In this document: piece by piece, positions 8,874 through 17,099 of the stretch
Layout: every line of letters starts with the position of its first letter
Position numbering within the stretch: the first letter of the stretch is position 1
Source of the DNA: Candidatus Goldiibacteriota bacterium
Lineage (GTDB): Bacteria; Oederibacteriota; PGYV01; DYJU01
Direction: 5' to 3'
Length of the DNA stretch: 61,915 bases
Assembly: GCA_938034975.1 (NCBI GenBank)
Contig: CALHNI010000010.1
Coordinates: forward strand, 1-61,915
The notes under the pieces: model-generated
Told to the model about the DNA's origin: nothing
The model's input: only the letters and a program-made list of their open reading frames with translations
The model's database searches: none
Translations under genes and position numbers: made by a program

Positions 8874-9425
8874 TTATATTGTTTTATCTATTTTGGAAAT
8901 ATTTTGTTTATCATCAATTTCCATTTTTTTTATTCCGCTTGATGTATATGTTATATTTTCAGTTTTACTTAATTTTTCTCTTATTTTTTTTGAAAAATCA
9001 AAATAACTCAAATAATTTTTTATTATGTGTATGTTTTTTGAATTTATATCATCTATCTCTTTTACTACCTGTAAAAGATCAACTATTGCTTTTTCTATTT
9101 CGTCTGCGTCCTGTTTCCCCATTTTTAAAAGAACTTCTCGCAATTTTATATTTTTATCGGATTCAAATCCCATTTTTTTTATTAAATCTTTAAATAGATT
9201 TTGTTTTTCAATTTCAACACTTTTAATTTTATTTAATATATCTTCTTCCTGATTTAATACTTTTTCTAATTCATTTTTTTCTTTTTTATTTAGTTCTTCG
9301 CTTTCTATTAATATTATTTTTTTTAATTCCCTGTAATACTCTGTTTGTTTTTTAAGAGCATTTACAAAATTAGTTTTTACAATATCAAAAGACATTAATT
9401 TTACCCTTTTATTATTGGTCTTCAA
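8874..9425 (-). CDS. flgN: FlgN-like flagellar export chaperone (true start probably Met11, about 9395)
   Basis: Coiled-coil 180-aa protein between flgM and flgK. Confidence 0.7.
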   Translation of the reverse strand: MKTNNKRVKLMSFDIVKTNFVNALKKQTEYYRELKKIILIESEELNKKEKNELEKVLNQEEDILNKIKSVEIEKQNLFKDLIKKMGFESDKNIKLREVLLKMGKQDADEIEKAIVDLLQVVKEIDDINSKNIHIIKNYLSYFDFSKKIREKLSKTENITYTSSGIKKMEIDDKQNISKIDKTI

Positions 9426-9711
9426 TTAATAACTTGGCAGCCAGCATATATGCTGGAATTCTTTGATTTTCCTGGATCCTTTGCTGTATTGCTTTTTCTA
9501 CTACATCATTTCTTATTTCTGGTATTTCGTTTAATTTCAAAATTGCTTTACTGATTATTTTGGCTTGTTTTGAAATTTCAACTTTATCTTTTATTACTCC
9601 GCCCTGAGAATTAATATCAATTGCTTCTGGAATCTTATTCTTTTTCCCTGTTAAATCAGGCAGATTAGGTTGTGGAAGCATTGGATTTATATTTCCTATA
9701 TTGTTTGCCAT
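9412..9711 (-). CDS. flgM: Anti-sigma-28 factor FlgM
   Basis: DKVEISKQAK ... IRNDVVEKAIQQRIQENQRIPAYMLAAKLLIED; genomic position. Confidence 0.82.
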   Translation of the reverse strand: MANNIGNINPMLPQPNLPDLTGKKNKIPEAIDINSQGGVIKDKVEISKQAKIISKAILKLNEIPEIRNDVVEKAIQQRIQENQRIPAYMLAAKLLIEDQ

Positions 9712-9763
9712 ATCTTTAACCTCCTTTTTTTTGTTTTATATATCGGACTTTTTTTCTTAAACT

Positions 9764-9958
9764 TTAATTATTTTTTAATGTTTTATCTGATTGCTTTAAT
9801 TTTATAAATCCATTTTTAATAAACATTAATATCTCGCCAATTGAAACCTTGGTTTTTTCATTAACTTCAAGTATGGAAGATAAAGGATATTTTTCAAGAT
9901 ATTTCTTTACTTTTTTTAAATTATTAATTAAATTTTCATTAAATATCATTTTTATCAA
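9764..9958 (-). CDS. Small HTH-like paralog of the YvyF/TIGR03826-type flagellar operon protein, lacking zinc ribbons
   Basis: KKVKKYLEKYPLSSILEVNEKTKVSIGEILMFIKNGFIKL aligns with the core of the 10276-10659 protein. Confidence 0.65.
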   Translation of the reverse strand: MIKMIFNENLINNLKKVKKYLEKYPLSSILEVNEKTKVSIGEILMFIKNGFIKLKQSDKTLKNN

Positions 9959-10069
9959 CCATCCTTTATTTTATATATCGGTAATTTTCCATATAACTTT
10001 ATAAAAAAATAAAATGAATTTAATTTTTTAACAACAAATATAAAATAGGATTTTAATTTTTATATATTA

Positions 10070-10280
10070 TAGCAAAAAAAGCATTAGAAAATGTTTTTTC
10101 AAAAAAGATTTTTTTCATCTTATTTATTAAATTTTTTATTTTTATAATACACAATTTTTATTTACCTATTTATTAACTCAAATAAATGACAAGTATTAAT
10201 CAAAAAATTTAATTTGTTTAACAATATTTTATTGTAATTTTTCTGCTTTTAAATTTTAATTTTTAATTGAAATTTTCAGA
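10070..10280 (+). repeat. Dispersed hairpin repeat, copy 3 (degenerate, inside flagellar operon)
   Basis: AGCATTAGAAAATGTTTTTTC, TTATTTTTATAATACACAATTTTTATTTACCTATTTATTAA, terminal TTGAAATTTTCAGA. Confidence 0.65.
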
Positions 10281-10659
10281 TATTATTTTCCTTTTTTTTC
10301 ATCTTCTTTAACTTTTCTGCATCAAATCCTTTTTCAATTTTATTTTTACACTCATCACAAATTGTTCCTTTTTGAATTTGATTGCCACATATTCTACATT
10401 TAAATTCTTCCAGTGGTTTACGCATTTTTAAACTACCACTTTTTATAAATCTGAAAAGCATTGCCTGGGATACGCCTGTTGCTTCATGAACTTCCATTAT
10501 ATTAGCAAGCGGATATTTTCTTAAATACTCAGTTACTTTTTTTAAATCTTTTTTTTCTTCAAGTGCACATTCAGGACAAATTTTTTCACTGCTTAAATTT
10601 TCCATTGGGTCATAATTAAATATCTTTCCGCATCTTTCACAATTTTCCAATGACATCAA
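10276..10659 (-). CDS. Flagellar operon protein, YvyF/TIGR03826-like (zinc ribbon - HTH - zinc ribbon)
   Basis: CERCGKIFN...CPEC, LRKYPLANIMEVHEATGVSQAMLFRFIKSG, CRICGNQIQKGTICDEC. Confidence 0.82.
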   Translation of the reverse strand: MMSLENCERCGKIFNYDPMENLSSEKICPECALEEKKDLKKVTEYLRKYPLANIMEVHEATGVSQAMLFRFIKSGSLKMRKPLEEFKCRICGNQIQKGTICDECKNKIEKGFDAEKLKKMKKKENNI

Positions 10660-10686
10660 TCAACTCCTTAAAAGAAAAAATGAAAA

Positions 10687-11076
10687 TTATTTTGAAAGGT
10701 CATTATTAATTTTATTTTGATTATAACTGGCAATTGCAATCTGGGATAGTTGTTTATATAAAATTGATGCAAGCCCGATCCCGCCCGCTCTGGCAAGTTC
10801 GCGGGATAATGCTTCATCATGCATGTCATTAAAAATATCTTTTGCAACTGAATTACCAAATATTGGGTCTTCAGGAACAGTTTTTCTCATCTGTTTCAAA
10901 ATATAACCTAAAAAAATTGACTCAAACTCCCTACAAACTTCTTTTAATCTTTCTGTTTCACTTAAATTATTATTTTTAACTTTTGATGCTTGTATTTGTG
11001 CTGTTTTTAATTTATTGTCCAGATTTAAAATTTCTGCTCTTGCTGTTATTTCAGACGCGCCTAAAAAATCAGTCAT
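10687..11076 (-). CDS. flgJ: FlgJ-type rod-binding protein (no muramidase domain)
   Basis: CREFESIFLGYILKQMRKTVPED...MHDEALSRELARAGGIGLASILYKQL. Confidence 0.9.
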   Translation of the reverse strand: MTDFLGASEITARAEILNLDNKLKTAQIQASKVKNNNLSETERLKEVCREFESIFLGYILKQMRKTVPEDPIFGNSVAKDIFNDMHDEALSRELARAGGIGLASILYKQLSQIAIASYNQNKINNDLSK

Positions 11077-11094
11077 TTTATATCCACCTTTAAA

Positions 11095-12201
11095 TTACAT
11101 TATTTCTATTTCAGCATGCAAAGCGCCTGCTGCTTTTATCGCCTGCAAAATCATAATTATATCTTTTGGTGATGCTCCTAAAACATTTAATGCATTTACC
11201 AAATCCTGAACATTGGCACCCTGTGGTAAAGTTACGAGTTGATCACCGCCACCTTCTACTTTTACTTTTGAATCAGAATATACCATTGCGGAGGCACCAG
11301 GCATAAATGGATTAGGTTGTGATAATTGTCTTGTAACATTAATAGTAACATTATAATTACCATGCGCTACTGCACATGTATCTATTGCTACATCAGCACC
11401 CATTACAACAGTTCCTGTTCTTTCATTTATTACAACCTTCCATGATTTTTCCTCAATTTCTACATAAAGACCCTCTATTGCTGCTGCGAATTCAACAGGA
11501 TTGTTCTGAAAATCAAATGGAACATGAATCCTTATCATTGATGCATCAACTGCATTTGCAATATCTCCCCAGAATTGGGAATTAATAACATCTGTTATTC
11601 TATAAGCCGAAGTAAAATCCGGTATACTTAATAATAAATACATATTAAATTTATCATCCATAAAACTTACCGGTACTTCTTTCTCAATAAGAGCACCATT
11701 AGGGACTCTGCCTACATTCATTCTGTTATTTATAATATTACCACTATTTACGGATAATGAGCCTTCACCTGTGGAAACAGGTCCTTGCGCAACTGCATAA
11801 ATATTATCATCTAAACCTTTTAAAACTGTTTGCAATAAAACTCCGCCATCTATACTCCTTGCATCACCCATTGATGATACAACAACATCAATCTTATCAC
11901 CCTTTTTTGCAAATGCGGGCAAATTTGCTGTTACCATAACTGCTGCAACATTTCTTACTCTTATCTGATTTACCGGATCTGCAATTCCGAATCTTTTTAA
12001 CATATTAACAATTGCTTGATTTGTAAAAACCGTTGTTTTTCTGTCTCCGGTTCCCTTTAAACCAACAACTAGTCCAAAGCCAGTTAACTGATTATCTCTT
12101 ACTCCTTTAAATCTTGCTATGTTTCTTATTCTCAGTTCAACTGAAAAAATTGATGAAATAATAAATATAAAAGTTAAAATAAATAAAATATTTTTTTTCA
12201 T
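11095..12201 (-). CDS. flgI: Flagellar P-ring protein FlgI
   Basis: RIRNIARFKGVRDNQLTGFGLVVGLKGTGD; signal peptide. Confidence 0.97.
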   Translation of the reverse strand: MKKNILFILTFIFIISSIFSVELRIRNIARFKGVRDNQLTGFGLVVGLKGTGDRKTTVFTNQAIVNMLKRFGIADPVNQIRVRNVAAVMVTANLPAFAKKGDKIDVVVSSMGDARSIDGGVLLQTVLKGLDDNIYAVAQGPVSTGEGSLSVNSGNIINNRMNVGRVPNGALIEKEVPVSFMDDKFNMYLLLSIPDFTSAYRITDVINSQFWGDIANAVDASMIRIHVPFDFQNNPVEFAAAIEGLYVEIEEKSWKVVINERTGTVVMGADVAIDTCAVAHGNYNVTINVTRQLSQPNPFMPGASAMVYSDSKVKVEGGGDQLVTLPQGANVQDLVNALNVLGASPKDIIMILQAIKAAGALHAEIEIM

Positions 12202-12221
12202 TAATCATTCACCTCATCAAA

Positions 12222-12824
12222 TTAAAATAAACCAAGCCAATCAAGTATTCTTGTCAGAATACCAGGCGATGCCTTTTCACCAATAGGACCTTTGCCTTCA
12301 TATTTTATTTTTGCATCTGCAACAAAAGTTGATAAAATAGTATTATCAGCTGCAATATCTTCTGGTCTTATTACACCTTCTATAATCAAATTTTGTTTAT
12401 CATCATTTATCTGAATAACTTTGCTTCCTTTTATAACAAGATTATTATTTGATAATACCTTTTCAACTCGCGCTGATATTTTTGCAATAAGACCACCTTT
12501 TCTGGTTGATTTACCTGAACCATCCTGGTATTCCTGACCACCTGCTCCCCAGGACGGAACATAAGGGAATGGACTTAATACTCCACCTCCCCAGGAACTC
12601 ATTCCCATACCACCACTTATTGATTGTTGTTTTTGTGTTTTTAATGAAGCGCTTTGATAACCTTCTGTTGCTTCAATTACAAGTATTGTCACAATATCTC
12701 CTACTTTATATGCTTTATGGTCAGAATATAACGAATTGATTTCGCTGGAATTTACTATATCATCAGCAATTATGTATGATGTAAATATAAAAATTATTAA
12801 AATTAAAAATTTTATTTTATTCAT
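12222..12824 (-). CDS. flgH: Flagellar L-ring protein FlgH (no lipobox Cys seen)
   Basis: YKVGDIVTILVIEATEG; VIRPEDIAADNTILSTFVADAKIKYEGKG. Confidence 0.93.
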   Translation of the reverse strand: MNKIKFLILIIFIFTSYIIADDIVNSSEINSLYSDHKAYKVGDIVTILVIEATEGYQSASLKTQKQQSISGGMGMSSWGGGVLSPFPYVPSWGAGGQEYQDGSGKSTRKGGLIAKISARVEKVLSNNNLVIKGSKVIQINDDKQNLIIEGVIRPEDIAADNTILSTFVADAKIKYEGKGPIGEKASPGILTRILDWLGLF

Positions 12825-12840
12825 AAAATATCAACTCCTT

Positions 12841-13791
12841 TTATTTTTCTATAATTATTTTTCCTTCTGTATTAACTTTTCCTTCTAAAATTTTACCATT
12901 GTCAAGTTTAACTCTTAATAAATCACCTGCTCTGCCATCTTCCTGGGCAGTTCCTTCTGCTTCAACCATTATATTTTTTACTTTTACTATAACAGCAACC
13001 CTTGACCCTTTTCTGAATAATGGCTGGGTTTCAAACATGCTTTTTAATAATAAAGTTCCTTTTAATATCGCTTTTTTGGTAACAAGATTATAAATTTCAC
13101 TTTCAGATAATATAAGATCATCCGGCAGATAAGTAATATCTTTTTTCACTATTTCAATATCTGTTTCTGAAAGTTTTTCTTTGCTTTTAATATTTCTTTT
13201 CGCAGCAAAACAATTTTTTGTAACTTTAATAAATAAAGAAACTGGTTCAATTTTAAAAAATTTATTATCCACATAAATTTCAACAGGGACAATTATATTA
13301 CCTTTAAAATTTGTATTAAAATTCTCTTTAACTTTTAAAAGAACTTCACCTTCTGGTAACTTTATTGTATCCTTACTTATATTCTTAAATTCTATTTCAG
13401 TTTCATCTTTCTGCCAGGGCATTCTTTCATTAATATAATCTAATACAACTTTTTCCAGTTCGTTTTTTTCTATTTCTTTTTTTTTGACAATAACAATCAC
13501 TTTATCAGGACCGGTTATTTTTACTTTCCCATAATATTTTGTCACTTTATTTAATACCAACTCTTTCGGTATTATTGTTTTATATCCAGGCAAAGATGCT
13601 TTTTTTATATATATATTTGATAATTCTTCAACGGCTTTATCATCAACCCCTGAAAAATCAGCAATATCGCCAAGATAAATCTTTTCACCAGATAAAAATA
13701 TTTCATCATCTTTTAATATTATCTCTGCCATAGAATATAAATTAACTATAAATAAATAAATTGCAAAGAACGCCAAACAACTTTTTTTCAT
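12841..13791 (-). CDS. flgA: Flagella basal body P-ring formation protein FlgA (SAF domain)
   Basis: AAKRNIKSKEKLSETDIEIVKKD ... GSRVAVIVKVKNIMVEAEGTAQEDGRAGDLLRVKLDNGKILEGKV. Confidence 0.92.
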   Translation of the reverse strand: MKKSCLAFFAIYLFIVNLYSMAEIILKDDEIFLSGEKIYLGDIADFSGVDDKAVEELSNIYIKKASLPGYKTIIPKELVLNKVTKYYGKVKITGPDKVIVIVKKKEIEKNELEKVVLDYINERMPWQKDETEIEFKNISKDTIKLPEGEVLLKVKENFNTNFKGNIIVPVEIYVDNKFFKIEPVSLFIKVTKNCFAAKRNIKSKEKLSETDIEIVKKDITYLPDDLILSESEIYNLVTKKAILKGTLLLKSMFETQPLFRKGSRVAVIVKVKNIMVEAEGTAQEDGRAGDLLRVKLDNGKILEGKVNTEGKIIIEK

Positions 13792-13811
13792 TATATAATC
13801 AAATTACTACC

Positions 13812-14600
13812 TTATCTCTTTAAATCATTTGCAAGACCAAGCATGTCATCTGATGTCTGAATTGCTCTTGCGTTTATTTCATAAGCTCTTTGGGATGCAA
13901 TTAAATTTACCATCTCTTCCACTACCTTTACATTTGAAGCTTCTAAATAACCCTGCATTAATGTGCCGAATCCTTCAAATCCAGGGATTCCTTCTACTGG
14001 TTCACCAGAGCCTTCTGTTTCTTTATATAAATTTTTTCCAATGCTAGCCAGCCCTGCCGGATTTGCAAATTTTACTAATTTGATCTGGCCTATTGTCTCA
14101 TTTTCTGTTTGTCCTGGGATTACTGCCTGAACCTCTCCATTTTCACGAATTACAATTGCTGACGCTTCCTGCGGAATTGTTACTTCCGGCACTATAAAAT
14201 ATCCATCAGAAGTAATTAAATTGCCAGTAGCATCAATTTTAAATGAACCATCCCGTGTATAAACTGTTTCACCATTAGGCAGTTGAACCATAAAAAATCC
14301 CTCACCTTGTATCATAATATCAAGTTGATTAAAAGTCTGAACCGGTTCACCTATCAAAAAAGATTTTGTTGTGGAAGCAAGTCTAGTTCCATGACCTATC
14401 TCTATCGGAGTTGGATACTGGGAGCCAATATTATTTGTAACACCTGCTGGCCTTATTGTCTGATAAAGTAAATCCTGAAACTCAGCGCGACTTTTCTTAA
14501 ATGCAGTTGTATTTACGTTTGCAAGATTGTTTGAAATAATATCAATATTATTCTGTTGTGCAACCATTCCAGTTGCTGCTGTCCATAAAGATCTTATCAT
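13812..14600 (-). CDS. flgG: Flagellar distal rod protein FlgG
   Basis: MIRSLWTAATGMVAQQNNIDIISNNLANVNTTAFKKSRAEFQDLLYQ; C-term MVNLIASQRAYEINARAIQTSDDML. Confidence 0.96.
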   Translation of the reverse strand: MIRSLWTAATGMVAQQNNIDIISNNLANVNTTAFKKSRAEFQDLLYQTIRPAGVTNNIGSQYPTPIEIGHGTRLASTTKSFLIGEPVQTFNQLDIMIQGEGFFMVQLPNGETVYTRDGSFKIDATGNLITSDGYFIVPEVTIPQEASAIVIRENGEVQAVIPGQTENETIGQIKLVKFANPAGLASIGKNLYKETEGSGEPVEGIPGFEGFGTLMQGYLEASNVKVVEEMVNLIASQRAYEINARAIQTSDDMLGLANDLKR

Positions 14601-14622
14601 GACTACTACCTCCTTTAATTAT

Positions 14623-15423
14623 TTATATAGTAATATTTCCAACATCATTAACTGCTCTGTTTAATGTCTGGTCTTGTGCCTGTATTGCTTTTTGTGATGC
14701 TTCATAAGCCCTGTAAGCAGTTATCATATCAACCATTTCTCTGACAACATTAACATTTGATGTTTCTAGATATCCCTGCCTTATCTGGATTTCGCTTCCT
14801 TCCTCGTTTTCAGGAAGTAAACCACCATCAAGCAAATAAAATAAATTTTCTCCTTGTTTTCTTAATTTGCTTTGTTCATCAAAAATAGCAATTCTAAAAT
14901 TATCTATTTCCTGGCCATCTAAAAAAATCGTTCCTGCTTCATCTACATGAATTTCAGTGCCGTCTAATGTTATTTCACCCCTTGTACCTAAAACAGCATA
15001 ACCATTCTTTGTGACTAACTTATTATCGTTATCTAAATTAAAACTTCCATCCCGAGTATATCTTATACCATAAGGAGTATTTATAACAAACATACCGTTT
15101 CCCTTTATTGCAAAATCAAGTTTATTCTGGGTTTCTATATAAGAACCTTCTTCTGTAATTGCCGGCTGTATCCCATCGTATCTTAACTGAACTCCCCTTC
15201 CCATTTCACCTATTGGACTTAAAACATCCGCTGATGCAAAACCCGGAATTTTTATTTTTTCATCATTAATTCTATAAAGAAACACTGTGGGGAATGTAAT
15301 ATAAAGCGCTCTGTCCTTTTTATAGCCGGTCGTATTTACATTTGCAAGATTATTTGCAATTACATCCTGCCTGTATGTTTCAGATATCAAACCTGATGCT
15401 GCTGTATAAAGACCACTTATCAT
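14623..15423 (-). CDS. flgF: Flagellar rod protein FlgF / FlgG-family
   Basis: MISGLYTAASGLISETYRQDVIANNLANVNTTGYKKDRALY; MVDMITAYRAYEASQKAIQAQDQTLNRAV. Confidence 0.9.
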   Translation of the reverse strand: MISGLYTAASGLISETYRQDVIANNLANVNTTGYKKDRALYITFPTVFLYRINDEKIKIPGFASADVLSPIGEMGRGVQLRYDGIQPAITEEGSYIETQNKLDFAIKGNGMFVINTPYGIRYTRDGSFNLDNDNKLVTKNGYAVLGTRGEITLDGTEIHVDEAGTIFLDGQEIDNFRIAIFDEQSKLRKQGENLFYLLDGGLLPENEEGSEIQIRQGYLETSNVNVVREMVDMITAYRAYEASQKAIQAQDQTLNRAVNDVGNITI

Positions 15424-15445
15424 ATTATCACCTGCCTTTTATAAA

Positions 15446-17083
15446 TTATTGTCCTGCTTCTACTGCGCTTTCTGGTTTTGCAATATCTGACCATTCCTGT
15501 GAAAATTTACTTTCAATCGGCGGAACATCATTTGTAACAGAAGTTAAAACAAAATAATATTTTTTTCCGACTTCTAATCCTCTTACCATATAATGAACAT
15601 CCTTTATAGGTGAAGGATTAACTTTTACATAACCTTTGCCTGATGTTTCACTTATATAAATATTATATCCTGCAATATTTGCAGGTGGCATTTTTCCCCA
15701 TTTTACATCAACTACACCATTTTTTTCAACCTTCTTTGGCTTTGTTATTGGAAAAACTTCAGGCGTTCCGGGCACAACAGGTGCTGGAACAGCAGATGCT
15801 TCATTTGAATAATTACTTTCAACCGGAGGATAAGTATTATTAATTGCAGTAACCACGAAATAATACCTTGTTCCATTTTGTAAACCATCAACAGTAACAT
15901 AATTTTCTTTTATCCTCTTTGCAATTGGAATATATCTTGAACCAGGTGATTTACTCATGTAAACCGCATAGCCAGTTACATTAGGGTCATCGTTAATTTC
16001 CCAAGTTAAATTTACAGCGTTATTTGCAGGATACGCCTTTAAATCTTTTGGAGGTCTTACAACACTAATTGCTCTTATTTTTTCTTTTTCTGGACCAAAT
16101 CTTAATGCAACATTAAATCTGTGAGAATCGCCTAAATGTTCAGCATGTCCAATATATGCATAATCTATCTGCCAGGTATCTTCTTTATATGTTACACCAC
16201 CGGTAAATCTTCCTGCCATTGTTGCAAAACCTGTATAACCACCACGAATTCCTAAATGTCTTTTAAAAAACCATCCTTCTACACCTACATGTAGCCTGTG
16301 CTCCTGTGGAACAAGAGCAGTTATTGTAATCCCTCTTGATGCATCATAAATTGGTGTTTCAAGTGGTTGACCACTTATATTCAAATCCTTAAAAAAATCA
16401 AAATCAACTGTTGCAAGCAAATTATCTTCTATATAATATGCACTACCAACTTTAAAAACTGTTGGTATTTTTTCTTCTGTTGTTCCACCCTGCCAATGTA
16501 TAGTTGTATCAATATCCTGTATAAAAAGTCCTAAATTTATTTTTTTACCCCACTGTGGCAAAGGTATCTGATATAGAACACCTAAATCAAGTCCAATTCC
16601 ATTTGCAATACCTTGTAAAGTAACACCTGATGATGTTGTATAAGATGCAGTTGAATTATAATTTAAATATTTAATATTAACTCCAACAGAAAAAGTTCTT
16701 TCAAGATTTAAAAAAGATGCAAAACTTCCAGCAACTGTAAATTCTTTTGTATTATTTTTATCATTGTGAATTAAAGAAATAACTGATAATTGCCAAACAG
16801 TATCCTGAAAAAAAGGCGCGCCAAAAGAAAGGAAGGTATAATATTCCTTACCATTAAGCAATGGCCCTAAAAATAAATTCAATTCAGCTCTTTCAATTTG
16901 CGCAAGTCCTGCTGAATTCCAGTAAACAGCACTACCATCATCTGCGACTGCACCAAATGCATGCCCCATACCTAATGCTCTTCCACCTATACCTAAAACT
17001 CCTCCTTTATCAAATGCTCCCCCAAAAACAATATTACCTATAAATAAAATTAAAACAAAAATCAGAAAAAAACACTTCTTCAT
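15446..17083 (-). CDS. PorV/UPF0164-like outer-membrane protein with two C-terminal fibronectin type III domains
   Basis: GGRALGMGHAFGAVADDGSAVYWNSAGLAQI; two PKDLKAYPANNAVNLTWE/ TRYYFVVTAI Fn3-like repeats. Confidence 0.8.
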   Translation of the reverse strand: MKKCFFLIFVLILFIGNIVFGGAFDKGGVLGIGGRALGMGHAFGAVADDGSAVYWNSAGLAQIERAELNLFLGPLLNGKEYYTFLSFGAPFFQDTVWQLSVISLIHNDKNNTKEFTVAGSFASFLNLERTFSVGVNIKYLNYNSTASYTTSSGVTLQGIANGIGLDLGVLYQIPLPQWGKKINLGLFIQDIDTTIHWQGGTTEEKIPTVFKVGSAYYIEDNLLATVDFDFFKDLNISGQPLETPIYDASRGITITALVPQEHRLHVGVEGWFFKRHLGIRGGYTGFATMAGRFTGGVTYKEDTWQIDYAYIGHAEHLGDSHRFNVALRFGPEKEKIRAISVVRPPKDLKAYPANNAVNLTWEINDDPNVTGYAVYMSKSPGSRYIPIAKRIKENYVTVDGLQNGTRYYFVVTAINNTYPPVESNYSNEASAVPAPVVPGTPEVFPITKPKKVEKNGVVDVKWGKMPPANIAGYNIYISETSGKGYVKVNPSPIKDVHYMVRGLEVGKKYYFVLTSVTNDVPPIESKFSQEWSDIAKPESAVEAGQ

Positions 17084-17099
17084 AATTTATCACCAACCT

